Shown: positions 35,638-45,124, counted from the stretch's first letter. The stretch: DNA of 64,000 nt from Ruegeria sp. TM1040 (GCF_000014065.1 NC_008043.1:111001-175000); one strand, 5' to 3'. Notes: generated from the letters alone by a model not told the origin. A program made the numbers and translations.

Positions 35638-36639
35638 ATGATCGAGACCCCTTATCTCCTGTTCCTCGGCGACGCGCCCGACATGCTGGCCGCCAAAGTG
35701 GCCATCGGCATCCGCGACTGGCGCCCCGACCATGCGGTGGGCCAGATCAGCCTGCCAGGATGTGGCGCGGATCTTGGCCTCACCGAGATGACGCTTGAAG
35801 ACGCCAAGGCCGCTGGCGCCAAAACGCTGGTGATCGGTGTCGCCAACCGAGGCGGCAAGATCAGTCAGGAGTGGAAGAAAGTTCTGGTGCAGGCGCTGGA
35901 AGAGGGGTTCGACCTTGCCTCCGGCTTGCACAACCTCTTGCGTGATGAACCTGATCTGGCCGCCGTGGCAGAGGCCACCGGGCGTACCCTACATGATGTG
36001 CGGGTGCCTTCTGTGCAATATCCGATCGCCGATGGCGTCAAGCGTCGCGGCAAGCGCTGCCTCGCGGTGGGCACCGATTGTTCGGTCGGCAAGATGTACA
36101 CGGCGCTTGCCATGGACAAGGAAATGCAGGCCCGCGGTATGAAATCGACCTTCCGCGCCACGGGTCAGACCGGCATTCTGATCACCGGCGACGGCGTGCC
36201 GCTGGACGCGGTGATCGCTGACTTTATGGCGGGCTCAATCGAGTATCTGACGCCCGACAATGATGACGATCACTGGGATCTCATCGAGGGTCAGGGCTCG
36301 CTGTTCCACGTGTCTTACTCCGGTGTGACCATGGCGCTGGTGCATGGCGGCCAGCCCGACGCGTTGATCCTCTGTCACGAGCCCACCCGCACCCACATGC
36401 GCGGTCTGCCCGATTATGATGTGCCCACGCTTGAGGAACTGCGCGATGTGGCCCTGCCGCTGGCGCAACGGGCCAACAAGAACTGCAAGATCGTCGGAAT
36501 TTCCGTCAACACCCAGCATTTGGGTGAGGAGGAGGCCGTGGCCTACCTGAAGGAAGTCGAGGGCCGGATGGGTCTGCCTGCGGTGGACCCCTATCGCCAC
36601 GGCGCCGGTCGTCTGGTGGACGCGCTGGCCGCGGTCTGA
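35638..36639 (+). CDS. dgcN: D-glutamate N-acetyltransferase DgcN (DUF1611 family)
   Basis: This 333-residue DUF1611 protein starts MIETPYLLFLGDAPDMLAAK and has a P-loop-like segment AVGTDCSVGKMYTALAM near residue 142. DgcN acetylates D-glutamate so that it can be racemised by the next gene product, a recently described route for using D-glutamate in marine bacteria. The ATG at 35638 follows AAGGAC. It is the first gene of a three-gene operon with dgcA and a D-amino-acid aminotransferase, which supports the assignment. Confidence 0.87.
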   Translation: MIETPYLLFLGDAPDMLAAKVAIGIRDWRPDHAVGQISLPGCGADLGLTEMTLEDAKAAGAKTLVIGVANRGGKISQEWKKVLVQALEEGFDLASGLHNLLRDEPDLAAVAEATGRTLHDVRVPSVQYPIADGVKRRGKRCLAVGTDCSVGKMYTALAMDKEMQARGMKSTFRATGQTGILITGDGVPLDAVIADFMAGSIEYLTPDNDDDHWDLIEGQGSLFHVSYSGVTMALVHGGQPDALILCHEPTRTHMRGLPDYDVPTLEELRDVALPLAQRANKNCKIVGISVNTQHLGEEEAVAYLKEVEGRMGLPAVDPYRHGAGRLVDALAAV

Positions 36640-36744
36640 TTAACATCTCTGGCCGGAGGCGTCTGTGGAGCGCGCAGGAGCCTCCGGCGGGGATATTTTC
36701 AAGAAGATGAAGAAGGGGTGGCGCCGCTGCCCGAAGGGAGAGCC

Positions 36745-37710
36745 ATGAAAATCACCGTCACCCCCGATGTGTTCAAACTGGCGCAAGTGTTCACCATCTC
36801 GCGCGGGTCGCGCACCGAGGCCAAGGTGCTGACGGTTCGGATTGAGGATGGAGATCATGTGGGCTGGGGCGAATGTGTGCCCTATGCGCGCTATGACGAG
36901 ACACTCGAGTCGGTGACGGCTCAGATCGAAGCGCTGCCCGCTACGTTCACCCGCGCGGAACTGCAGTCGCTGCTGCCCGCTGGGGCGGCGCGCAACGCGG
37001 TGGATTGTGCCCTGTGGGATCTGGAGGCCAAAAAGGCCGGCAAGCCGGTCTGGGAATTGGCCGGTCTGGACCAGCCGGGACCCGAGATCACCGCCTATAC
37101 GCTGTCGCTGGCCTCTCCGGAGGAGATGCAGAAACAGGCCGCAGAGAACGCCCATCGTCCGCTGTTGAAGATCAAGCTCGGCACGCCAGAGGATATGCCC
37201 CGCCTTGAGGCGGTGCGCGCAGGCGCGCCCGATGCGCGGATCATCATTGACGCCAACGAGGGCTGGTCGGCCGAGGTCTACGCCGAGCTTGCGCCGCATC
37301 TGCTGCGCCTTGGGGTGGAGCTGGTGGAGCAACCCCTGCCCGCAGGCGAGGATGAGGCCCTGATCGGGATGGAACGTCCGGTGCCGGTCTGCGCCGATGA
37401 GAGCGCGCATGACTGCGCCAGCCTGCCAAAACTCAAGGGCAAATATGATGTTGTGAACATCAAACTGGATAAGACCGGCGGCCTGACAGAAGCGTTGAAA
37501 TTGCGCGATGCAGCGCTGGCCGAGGGCTATCAGGTGATGGTCGGCTGCATGGTCGGATCGTCGCTGGCCATGGCCCCCGCGACACTGGTGGCGCAGGGTG
37601 CGTTGGTGACAGATCTTGACGGGCCGCTCCTTCTGGCCGAAGACCGTCCCGAACCGCTGACTTTTGACGCCGAGGGGGTCCACCCCCCACGGCCCGCGCT
37701 CTGGGGCTAA
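36745..37710 (+). CDS. dgcA: N-acetyl-D-glutamate racemase DgcA (enolase superfamily)
   Basis: This 321-residue enolase-superfamily enzyme resembles dipeptide epimerases. The catalytic residues are in place: KIKLG (KxK lysine), IIIDANEGW (metal Asp), ELVEQPLP (Glu), CADES (Asp) and NIKLDKTGG (second lysine), consistent with two-base racemisation. Next to dgcN it most likely interconverts N-acetyl-D- and L-glutamate. The ATG at 36745 has a GGGAGAG box. The main alternative is L-Ala-D/L-Glu epimerase of peptidoglycan recycling. Confidence 0.87.
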   Translation: MKITVTPDVFKLAQVFTISRGSRTEAKVLTVRIEDGDHVGWGECVPYARYDETLESVTAQIEALPATFTRAELQSLLPAGAARNAVDCALWDLEAKKAGKPVWELAGLDQPGPEITAYTLSLASPEEMQKQAAENAHRPLLKIKLGTPEDMPRLEAVRAGAPDARIIIDANEGWSAEVYAELAPHLLRLGVELVEQPLPAGEDEALIGMERPVPVCADESAHDCASLPKLKGKYDVVNIKLDKTGGLTEALKLRDAALAEGYQVMVGCMVGSSLAMAPATLVAQGALVTDLDGPLLLAEDRPEPLTFDAEGVHPPRPALWG

Positions 37711-37720
37711 GGAGACGAGA

Positions 37721-38581
37721 ATGACCCGTACCGTATATGTAAACGGCGACTACCTGCCGGAAACCGAGGCCAAGGTCTCTATCTTTGATCGCGGCTTTCT
37801 GATGGCGGATGCGGTCTATGAGGTGACTTCTGTGCTGGGCGGCAAGCTCATCGATTTTGAGGGCCACGCGGTGCGCCTGAAGCGGTCGCTGGATGAACTC
37901 GATATGGCCGAGCCCTGCACCAAGGAGGAACTCCTTGAGATCCACCGCAAGCTGGTGGAGCTGAATGATATCGACGAGGGTCTGGTCTATCTGCAGGTCA
38001 CGCGCGGCTCGGACGGGGATCGGGATTTTGTGTTCCCGTCTGAGGATACAAAACCGACCATCGTGTTGTTTACACAGAACAAACCCGGCCTCGCCGATAG
38101 CCCCGCCGCCAAGAAAGGTGCCAAGATCATCTCGATCGAGGACATCCGCTGGGGCCGTCGCGACATCAAGACCGTGCAGCTGTTGTACCCCTCCATGGGC
38201 AAGATGATGGCCAAAAAAGCCGGTGCCGATGACGCCTGGATGATCGAGGATGGCCATGTGACCGAGGGCACCTCCAACAACGCCTATTTCGTGAAGGATG
38301 GCGTGATAGTCACCCGCCCGCTGTCCAATGACATCCTCCACGGGATCACCCGCAAGGCGGTTCTGCGCATGGCCGAAGAAGCCCAGCTGAAGGTCGAAGA
38401 GCGCCTCTTTACCATCGACGAAGCCAAAGCGGCGGATGAGGCGTTTACCACCTCGGCCTCTGCATTTGTGATGCCGGTTGTGGAGATCGATGGCGTGGCC
38501 TTGGGTGACGGCACACCGGGTCCCATCGCCAAACGTCTGCGCGAGATCTACCTTGAGGAAAGCATCAAGGCGGCTGTGTGA
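37721..38581 (+). CDS. dat: D-amino acid aminotransferase
   Basis: This 286-residue fold-type IV PLP enzyme moves the amino group between D-amino acids and 2-oxoacids. It starts MTRTVYVNGDYLPETEAKVS, continues with FDRGFLMADAVYE, and has the likely PLP lysine in DIKTVQLL and the conserved VTEGTSNNAYFV segment. It follows dgcA by ten bases with a GGAG box and completes a D-amino-acid catabolic operon. Branched-chain aminotransferase-like specificity is possible, but the D-type motifs and context favour Dat. Confidence 0.88.
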   Translation: MTRTVYVNGDYLPETEAKVSIFDRGFLMADAVYEVTSVLGGKLIDFEGHAVRLKRSLDELDMAEPCTKEELLEIHRKLVELNDIDEGLVYLQVTRGSDGDRDFVFPSEDTKPTIVLFTQNKPGLADSPAAKKGAKIISIEDIRWGRRDIKTVQLLYPSMGKMMAKKAGADDAWMIEDGHVTEGTSNNAYFVKDGVIVTRPLSNDILHGITRKAVLRMAEEAQLKVEERLFTIDEAKAADEAFTTSASAFVMPVVEIDGVALGDGTPGPIAKRLREIYLEESIKAAV

Positions 38582-38609
38582 TCCCACACAAGACCTGACG
38601 GAATTCTTC

Positions 38610-38639
38610 AAAAGGCCACCCTATGACGGGTGGCCTTTT
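38610..38639. terminator. Bidirectional rho-independent terminator
   Basis: AAAAGGCCACCC (38610-38621) pairs perfectly with GGGTGGCCTTTT (38628-38639) over a six-base loop. The T run on each strand lets it end both the dgcN operon and the converging dioxygenase gene. Confidence 0.92.
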
Positions 38640-38645
38640 ATCATG

Positions 38646-39440
38646 TCAGCCGAACCGAAAGCCCGAGGCGGTCACACCGCCGAATATCTCGGTCTGGTGA
38701 TAGATCCGGGTCGTTTCGTCCTGCTCTGCCGCACCAAGAGCGGCAAAGATCGGGGCGAGGTGGTCTTCTTGGGCGTGGCAGTCGCGCGCATAGGGGGCCT
38801 GCTCCCAGTTCATCAGCGCCTCGGTGCGGGCGGACGGATCCAATGCCAGCGCATCGTTCAGCCAGGCATCAAACGCTTCTGACGGCACCCGCGCACCGGG
38901 GCCAAAGGCGCGCAGATTGTGGTAGCTGAGCCCAGAGCCGATGATGACAACGCCCTCGTCGCGCAGCGGCGCCAAGGCGCGCCCCATGGCAAAATGCGCC
39001 GCCGGGTCATAGGCTTTTTGCAGCGAGACCTGATAAAGCGGCACATCGGCCTCCGGGTAGATCACTGCCATCGGGGCAAAGGTGCCGTGATCAAAGCCGA
39101 TCTCGGGATCGAGCCGCGTCGGCAACCCTGCCTGCGCCAGCAAATCCTGGGTCCGGGCCGCCAAAATCGGCGCGCCGGGTGCGGCGTAAGTGATCTCATA
39201 GGTCTCGGGGGGAAAGCCGCTGTAGTCGTAAACCATGGGCGGCTGTGGGCTGGACATCACCGCAAAACCCTCGGTCTCCCAATGGCCGGAGATCATCAGC
39301 ACCGCTTTGGGGCGCTCCGGCAGCTGATCCGGCATCGCCTTGAGAGAGGCTTCGAGCGGGGCGAACTGCGCCCGCCACTCCGGCATCCAGGGCCATGGGC
39401 CACCGCCATGAGAGATAAAGAATGTGGGCATGCGCGTCAT
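38646..39440 (-). CDS. DODA-type extradiol ring-cleavage dioxygenase (YgiD/LigB-like)
   Basis: This 264-residue class III extradiol dioxygenase-like protein starts MTRMPTFFISHGGGPWPW, where the histidine in SHGGG is a predicted metal ligand. Further family segments are VLMISGHWETEGF and VVIIGSGLSYHNLRAFG with later histidines. Such enzymes open 3,4-dihydroxyphenylalanine or other catechols; the substrate here is unknown. The ATG at 39440 follows GGGAGAG. Confidence 0.88.
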   Translation of the reverse strand: MTRMPTFFISHGGGPWPWMPEWRAQFAPLEASLKAMPDQLPERPKAVLMISGHWETEGFAVMSSPQPPMVYDYSGFPPETYEITYAAPGAPILAARTQDLLAQAGLPTRLDPEIGFDHGTFAPMAVIYPEADVPLYQVSLQKAYDPAAHFAMGRALAPLRDEGVVIIGSGLSYHNLRAFGPGARVPSEAFDAWLNDALALDPSARTEALMNWEQAPYARDCHAQEDHLAPIFAALGAAEQDETTRIYHQTEIFGGVTASGFRFG

Positions 39441-39568
39441 GAAAGCTCTCCCGGATCGCAGGATGAAGGAACACGCTCAAAGCTAGGCAGAGCGGGCGGC
39501 AAAACATAGGCGCAAGCCCGCACAGCCCCTGTGCAGTTGCAAGCCGCCCCCCCGCACGCAACAAAAAA

Positions 39569-39591
39569 CGCCCCGATCGCGAACCGGGGCG
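39569..39591 (-). terminator. Terminator of the DUF1244 gene
   Basis: CGCCCCG (39569-39575) pairs with CGGGGCG (39585-39591), and on the minus strand it is followed by TTTTTTG. It lies 34 bases past the DUF1244 stop codon. Confidence 0.8.
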
Positions 39592-39624
39592 CTGTCTGCG
39601 GTCACGCGCGCTGTCAGGTGAAAA

Positions 39625-39957
39625 TCAACCCTTCTCGGTGCCGACATTCTCGGCAAAGGCCTTTTGGAAGGCCTCTTGTTTATCGGCGCCCGCCTCGGTT
39701 TGGTAGTTGGCCTTCCAGTCGTCCATGGTCATGCCATAGAAAATCTCGCGCGCTTGTCCTTTGTCCATCTCGATGCCCTTCTCATTGGCCGCTTCCTGGT
39801 ACCAGCGGCTGAGGCAGTTGCGGCAGAACCCGGTGAGATTCATCATGTCGATGTTCTGCACATCCGTGCGGTCCTGCATCAGGTGTTGACGCAGGCGGCG
39901 AAAGGCGGCCGCTTCCAGTTCGATCTGGGTCTGGGCGTCGAGGTCTGGCTGTGTCAT
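39625..39957 (-). CDS. DUF1244 domain-containing protein
   Basis: This 110-residue protein has the DUF1244 core FCRNCLSRWYQEAANEKG and IFYGMTMDDWKANYQ, including the conserved CRNC pair. Members are small helical proteins widespread in proteobacteria with no proven function. It is a single gene with its own terminator. Confidence 0.9.
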   Translation of the reverse strand: MTQPDLDAQTQIELEAAAFRRLRQHLMQDRTDVQNIDMMNLTGFCRNCLSRWYQEAANEKGIEMDKGQAREIFYGMTMDDWKANYQTEAGADKQEAFQKAFAENVGTEKG

Positions 39958-40140
39958 GGGGGCTCCTGTCCTTTGGTGTGCTCAAGAGGTAGCAACCCCG
40001 CAATAGTCCGACAAGCGCCCCGGGGCACAAAGCGCTGAGCACACGGCCGAAATAGATTTTACCGCGTCCTTGAAACGGTGCGATAAAACCGCCAGTTCAG
40101 CGAAAATCATACGCCGCATTGGGCGTTTGCGGAGAGACGA

Positions 40141-41124
40141 ATGTTGGAAATTGGACTGCTTCTTGTGGTTGGCCTCGCCCTGCTGATGGTGGGAGGTGAT
40201 CTCTTGGTGCGCGGTGCTGTGCAGGCTGCGGCCAGACTGGGGGTGTCGCCCTTGGTGATCGGCCTCACCCTTGTCGGTTTTGGCACCTCTACGCCCGAAC
40301 TCGTGACATCGGTGCAGGCCGGGTTGAGCGGCGCACCGGGGATTGCTTATGGCAACGTCGTGGGATCCAATATTGCCAATATCCTGTTGATCGCGGGGAT
40401 TTCAGCCCTGTTGTGTCCGATCATTGTCGCGCGGGCCGCTCTCAGACGTGATGCCGTGGTGATGCTGCTTGCGGCACTTGTATTCAGTGGCCTTGCAGCC
40501 GTCTGGCCGATGGGGCGCCTGAGTGGCGCTGCGCTCATTATTGCCATGATTGGCTACATAACCTTCGTGGTCCGCCAAGAGCGCCAGAATGCGGATACCG
40601 GTGCGCTCCATGACAAGGGCGAGGCGCTTGCGGGTGCGGCACCCGGTCTGGATCCCGCGCAAACGAAGAGCGGGCGCGGGCTGGCTGTGTCGCTGTTGCT
40701 CGCCCTTGGCGGATTGGTGCTGGTTGTGGTCGGTGGCGCGGCCCTGGTGAACGGTGCGGTCGCCCTCGCGCGGAGCTTTGAGATCTCGGAAACCGTGATT
40801 GGCCTGACGATCGTGGCAGTCGGCACCTCAATGCCCGAGCTTGTGACCTCGGTGATTGCCGCGCTGAAGCGTCAGGGCGATGTGGCCTTTGGCAATGTGG
40901 TCGGCTCCAACATCTACAACATCCTTGGCATTGGCGGCACGACGGCGCTGATTGCCCCTTCTGATCTGCCGGGCGACATCCTGCGGTTTGATGCGCCAGT
41001 GATGATCCTCGTCTCCGCCGGATTCGTGCTGTTTGCAGCCACCGGCTTTCGCGTGGGGCGTCGAGAAGGCGCGATCCTGCTGGCGGGCTATGGGCTCTAC
41101 ATCTGGATGATCTGGCCGCAATAA
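40141..41124 (+). CDS. Calcium/sodium antiporter (YrbG/CaCA family)
   Basis: This 327-residue inner-membrane exchanger has about ten hydrophobic helices and the two inverted alpha-repeats of the CaCA family: GFGTSTPELVTSVQAG with GNVVGSNIANIL, and AVGTSMPELVTSVIAA with GNVVGSNIYNIL. The acidic residues of both PEL motifs and the GSN segments, which form the ion site, are intact. A GAGAGACGA box precedes the ATG. Confidence 0.95.
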   Translation: MLEIGLLLVVGLALLMVGGDLLVRGAVQAAARLGVSPLVIGLTLVGFGTSTPELVTSVQAGLSGAPGIAYGNVVGSNIANILLIAGISALLCPIIVARAALRRDAVVMLLAALVFSGLAAVWPMGRLSGAALIIAMIGYITFVVRQERQNADTGALHDKGEALAGAAPGLDPAQTKSGRGLAVSLLLALGGLVLVVVGGAALVNGAVALARSFEISETVIGLTIVAVGTSMPELVTSVIAALKRQGDVAFGNVVGSNIYNILGIGGTTALIAPSDLPGDILRFDAPVMILVSAGFVLFAATGFRVGRREGAILLAGYGLYIWMIWPQ

Positions 41125-41143
41125 CTTCGCCGCTGAGCCTTCG

Positions 41144-42709
41144 TTAGTCCTCGGGCGTCGGCAAGCGTCCGGGACGGAGCAAAAGCCGCTGATTGGCCTT
41201 CACGGTCGACCAATCCGACACCTGCCCATCGGGCCAGGTCACGCGCAGATCGACCGTTTCCACCCCGCCAAGACCAAAATGCAGATCGCCCAGATCGCCG
41301 CCTGCATGTCCGCCGCCGATCGTCACTTCGCGCAGGTAGGTGCGATCGCCAGCCGTGACTTCGACAAAGGCGCCGATGGCGTCCCGGTTGGGCCCCTCTG
41401 CGCCAAGGCGCAGCAGCAGCCAGTTGCCGCCCGTCGCATCCGCGGGGCCTCTGTTTTGCCAGACCTCGAGCGGGGCGCGGCGATTGACCACCGCCATATC
41501 GAGCAGGCCATCGCGGTTGAGATCAACCAGAGCGCCCCCGCGCCCGCGCTGAAGGCTTGCGATCCCCGCCTCTGCGCCGGCTTCGGTGAACAGGCCGTCC
41601 TGTTGCTGCAACATCAGGTTATTGGGGTCTTTCTGGGCGGCATCGGGCATCTGTTCCACGTTGCCCTTGGTCACAAAAATATCGTCCAGCCCGTCGTTGT
41701 TCACGTCGCCAAAGGCTGCGTGCCAGCCGGTCGAGGGGCGCCCATCGCCGCCCGTATAGGGTCGATGTGCGGTAGTGCCAAACCCATAGGTGACATCCTC
41801 CCAGACCGGCCCCTCGGCCTCGGGGTTGCGCAGTTGAAACTTCTGATCGCCCATGGACGTCAGATAGACATCCGCAAACCCGTCGCCATTCATGTCGCGC
41901 GAGGCGATGCCCATGCCCCAGAGCGCATAGGGCTTCCAGCCTTCGGCCTCAGTATAGAGCCGCGGGGTGGCCTCCATCGCCCACATCTGTTCCTGCCCGC
42001 CGCGCACATAATAGTGCCGGTCGTTCGACAGCCGCAGATCGGCGCGGCCTGTGCGGTTCCAGTCGCTGAACAGCACCGAGAGCGCGCAATAGCCCGGCGA
42101 CAGCGCCTCGGGGGGGCCGTATTTGTCGCCGCTGGGGCGATAGAGCAGTGTATCATCGCAGGTGCCAAACGGCCCTTCGGGGTTGGCGCGGTCCACATAG
42201 GTGCCAAAGGCCAGCGTCGGCAGGGTGTTCTCGCCCTCCCAAGTGGCGGAAAAACCCGTGGTCCAGTGATCGCCGCTCTGAAAGCCCAGTCCCTGAAAGG
42301 GGTGAAAGGCGCAGCCCCCCTGCCCTTGCAGCAAGAGATCCGTCCCGGCCCGCATCACCGCCAGATCAAGATGGCCGTCGCCATCAATGTCGATGGGATA
42401 GGCCCCCGTCACGCCCGTCAGGGCCAGCGCCTCGGGCGTGGCCGGCTGAAAAGAAAGCGCGCCGTCCGCGCCGGAGGTGTTGAGGAACAACTGGGCCGGG
42501 GTCTCGCCACCAGCGGCATAGAGCTCCGGCAGAGCGTCGCCGTTGCAGTCGAACACCGCCAGACCGCCGCCCACGTAGTGTTCCCAGCCGCCGCTGTAGA
42601 TATGTTCACCCATCTCGATCGGAGTAAACCTGGGGATCTGCGGGTCGGCCTGCGCCACCGAAGCAAACAGGGCCGCCACAGGCCAAACGCACGTCTCAGG
42701 CCGCCGCAT
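41144..42709 (-). CDS. CRTAC1-family FG-GAP repeat protein with ASPIC/UnbV C-terminal domain
   Basis: This 521-residue exported protein has a signal peptide (MRRPETCVWPVAALFASVAQA) and several FG-GAP calcium-binding repeats, for example DIDGDGHLDLAV, DMNGDGFADVYL, DVNNDGLDDIFV and DLNRDGLLDMAV. An ASPIC/UnbV segment (VEVTAGDRTYLREVTIGGG) ends it. It probably forms a beta-propeller in the periplasm or outside the cell; its target is unknown. The ATG at 42709 follows GGGAGC and overlaps the ROK gene end by 14 bases, suggesting coupled expression with that regulator. Confidence 0.85.
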   Translation of the reverse strand: MRRPETCVWPVAALFASVAQADPQIPRFTPIEMGEHIYSGGWEHYVGGGLAVFDCNGDALPELYAAGGETPAQLFLNTSGADGALSFQPATPEALALTGVTGAYPIDIDGDGHLDLAVMRAGTDLLLQGQGGCAFHPFQGLGFQSGDHWTTGFSATWEGENTLPTLAFGTYVDRANPEGPFGTCDDTLLYRPSGDKYGPPEALSPGYCALSVLFSDWNRTGRADLRLSNDRHYYVRGGQEQMWAMEATPRLYTEAEGWKPYALWGMGIASRDMNGDGFADVYLTSMGDQKFQLRNPEAEGPVWEDVTYGFGTTAHRPYTGGDGRPSTGWHAAFGDVNNDGLDDIFVTKGNVEQMPDAAQKDPNNLMLQQQDGLFTEAGAEAGIASLQRGRGGALVDLNRDGLLDMAVVNRRAPLEVWQNRGPADATGGNWLLLRLGAEGPNRDAIGAFVEVTAGDRTYLREVTIGGGHAGGDLGDLHFGLGGVETVDLRVTWPDGQVSDWSTVKANQRLLLRPGRLPTPED

Positions 42710-43910
42710 TTGCAAGCTCCCGCACGGTGCGCGCCGTCACCTCTTCGAGCGCATAGGCCGCCGCCCCCTTGGCCCACATCAGATCGCCCCAGTCATGGAC
42801 CATGACCTCTGGCAGCGGGGCATCCACCTGCACCACCCACTGACGCATCTCCTCGATGAGCTTGTCGGAATAGAGATAGTCGAATGACAACCGGGCCCCC
42901 GCGAGGATGATCTTGCTCGGGTCAAAAATGTTGACGACATTTGCCAACCCCATCGCAAACATCCGCCGCGCGCGGTCAAGGATGGACTTAGCCACCACAT
43001 CGCCATTTTCAGCCGACTGAAACAGTGAGGCGATGGTGGTGTGGCGTTCACTGCCGCTCGAAATATTCGCCTCGCGCAGGAGCGCGTAATCGCCCACATA
43101 GGCCTCCAGACAGCCGCGTTGCCCGCATTGGCACAGCGCCCCTTCGAGATGGACCTTCGTGTGACCCAATTCGGCGCCGCAGCCGCGGGTGCCGCGATAG
43201 ATCTGCTGGTCGATCACGATCCCCATGCCAACGCCGTGTTCGATGGTGATGACAATGAAATTGTCGCAGGTGCGCCCCTCGCCAAAAAGATGTTCGGCCT
43301 TGGCCACGAGGTTTGCGTCATTGTCCAGAAACACCGGACAGGGCAGCTCGGCACTGATGGCGGCGGTGAAGGCGACATTGCGCTCTTCGAGCGATGAGGA
43401 CCAATAGATAAAGCCCCGGTCCGCATCCATCATCCCGGCCATTCCGAGACCGACACCGGAGAGATCCTCGATGCTGAAGCCGCCTTTCTCGCAGGTGAGG
43501 TCAAGCGCGCGGCGGATCTGCGCGCACAGTTCGGGCACCGGCATCGTGCCCTGCACCAGCGGCATCTCGTGGCTGGCAAGTTCCTGTCCGACAAAATCGG
43601 TAATCACGGTGGAGATCACATGATGGGAAACCTTGAGACCGGCGATCAGGCGCGCCGCGCCGCGCAGACGCAGAGCCACACGCGGACGCCCCCGGCGCGC
43701 ACCGGGCGCCAGCTCGGGCGCGATCTCTTCGATCAGGCCCGCTGCCAGCAACTCGGCGGTGATCGCGGTCACCGTCGCCGGGCTCATGCCTGTGGCCTGG
43801 GCGATGTCGATGCGGGCGATGCTTTCCTGCGCGCGGATCACATCCAGTATCTGCTGGCGCCCGCTTTCGCGTTGCTCGCTGCTCGGCGTCAGCCGTCCTG
43901 ATCGTGCCAA
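42696..43910 (-). CDS. ROK family transcriptional regulator, probable regulator of the xylose-type transporter
   Basis: This 404-residue protein has an N-terminal winged helix (IARIDIAQATGMSPATVTAI) and a ROK sugar-kinase-like domain with GVGLGMAGMMD, VFLDNDANLVAKAEHLFGEG and the zinc site ELGHTKVHLEGALCQCGQRGCLEAY. The TTG at 43910 is chosen because a GGGAGGAG box stands before it; a longer frame to the ATG at 44003 has none. It is divergent from xylF and is presumably its repressor, with xylose or a related sugar as ligand. The downstream FG-GAP gene overlaps its end. Confidence 0.88.
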   Translation of the reverse strand: MARSGRLTPSSEQRESGRQQILDVIRAQESIARIDIAQATGMSPATVTAITAELLAAGLIEEIAPELAPGARRGRPRVALRLRGAARLIAGLKVSHHVISTVITDFVGQELASHEMPLVQGTMPVPELCAQIRRALDLTCEKGGFSIEDLSGVGLGMAGMMDADRGFIYWSSSLEERNVAFTAAISAELPCPVFLDNDANLVAKAEHLFGEGRTCDNFIVITIEHGVGMGIVIDQQIYRGTRGCGAELGHTKVHLEGALCQCGQRGCLEAYVGDYALLREANISSGSERHTTIASLFQSAENGDVVAKSILDRARRMFAMGLANVVNIFDPSKIILAGARLSFDYLYSDKLIEEMRQWVVQVDAPLPEVMVHDWGDLMWAKGAAAYALEEVTARTVRELANAAA

Positions 43911-44095
43911 TTCAAAGCTCCTCCCTCGCCGCCCGCCAAAAGGCGCTCGCTTATGCCACCTTGGGCACGCCGCGGCAATCTCTCCCTGTGAGAAAGGATA
44001 CATGATTTAATTTGAAACTCAAAAAAAATATTGCTACAGATGATTCACAGTGTCGGCCAAGATCCAAAACGGCCCACACGCCAAGGGAGGAAAAT

Positions 44096-45124
44096 ATGAA
44101 ATTTTTGAACGGACTGTCCGTCATCGCGCTGAGCGCCTTTGCTGCATCTTCGGCTTTTGCCGCTGATCTGACCGTAGGCGTCAGCTGGTCGAACTTTCAG
44201 GAAGAGCGCTGGAAAACCGACGAAGCCGCGATTGTTGCCGCACTGGAGGAAGCAGGCGCCGAGTATATCTCTGCCGATGCGCAGTCTTCCTCTGCCAAGC
44301 AGCTTTCCGACATTGAGAGCCTGATCGCACAGGGTGTCGATGCGCTGATCATCCTCGCACAGGACGCACAGGCCATCGGCCCCGCCGTGCAAGCGGCTGC
44401 GGACGAGGGTATCCCGGTTGTGGCTTACGACCGCCTGATCGAGGACAATCGCGCCTTTTACCTGACCTTCGACAACGTCGAAGTGGGCCGGATGCAGGCC
44501 CGCGCCGTGCTCGAGGCGATGCCCAAGGGCAACTACGTCATGATCAAAGGCTCGCCCACCGACCCCAACGCTGACTTCCTGCGGGGCGGTCAGCAAGAGG
44601 TGATCCAGGCGGCAGTCGACGCCGGTGACATCAAGATCGTTGGCGAAGCCTACACGGACGGCTGGCTGCCCGCCAACGCACAGCGCAACATGGAGCAGAT
44701 CCTGACCGCCAACGACAACAAGGTCGACGCGGTTGTGGCCTCCAACGACGGCACCGCTGGCGGTGTGGTTGCAGCGCTCACCGCGCAGGGCATGGACGGC
44801 ATCCCGGTGTCCGGTCAGGACGGCGACCACGCCGCGCTGAACCGCGTCGCCAAGGGCACCCAGACCGTTTCCGTCTGGAAAGACGCCCGTGACCTCGGCA
44901 ATGCGGCGGGTGAGATCGCCGTGGCTCTGGCCGGTGGCACCGCGATGGAAGAAATCAGCGGCGCGACCTCCTGGACCTCTCCGGCAGGCACCACCATGAC
45001 CGCACGGTTCCTCGCACCGATGCCGGTGACCAAAGAGAACCTCTCTGCGGTTGTGGATGCAGGCTGGATCACACAGGAAGCGCTTTGCCAGGGTGTCGAA
45101 AACGGCCCGGCCCCCTGCAACTGA
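44096..45124 (+). CDS. xylF: Xylose-type ABC transporter substrate-binding protein
   Basis: This 342-residue periplasmic protein has a signal peptide (MKFLNGLSVIALSAFAASSAFA) and a type I (ribose/xylose-binding-like) fold, with ALIILAQDAQAIGPAV, PVVAYDRLIEDNRA, GSPTDPNADFLRGGQ and PVSGQDGDHAALNRV. The YDRLI and SGQD segments match XylF/ChvE-type sugar binding. The ATG at 44096 follows GGGAGG. The divergent ROK gene and the adjacent xylH/xylG genes support xylose or a similar pentose as ligand. Confidence 0.9.
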   Translation: MKFLNGLSVIALSAFAASSAFAADLTVGVSWSNFQEERWKTDEAAIVAALEEAGAEYISADAQSSSAKQLSDIESLIAQGVDALIILAQDAQAIGPAVQAAADEGIPVVAYDRLIEDNRAFYLTFDNVEVGRMQARAVLEAMPKGNYVMIKGSPTDPNADFLRGGQQEVIQAAVDAGDIKIVGEAYTDGWLPANAQRNMEQILTANDNKVDAVVASNDGTAGGVVAALTAQGMDGIPVSGQDGDHAALNRVAKGTQTVSVWKDARDLGNAAGEIAVALAGGTAMEEISGATSWTSPAGTTMTARFLAPMPVTKENLSAVVDAGWITQEALCQGVENGPAPCN

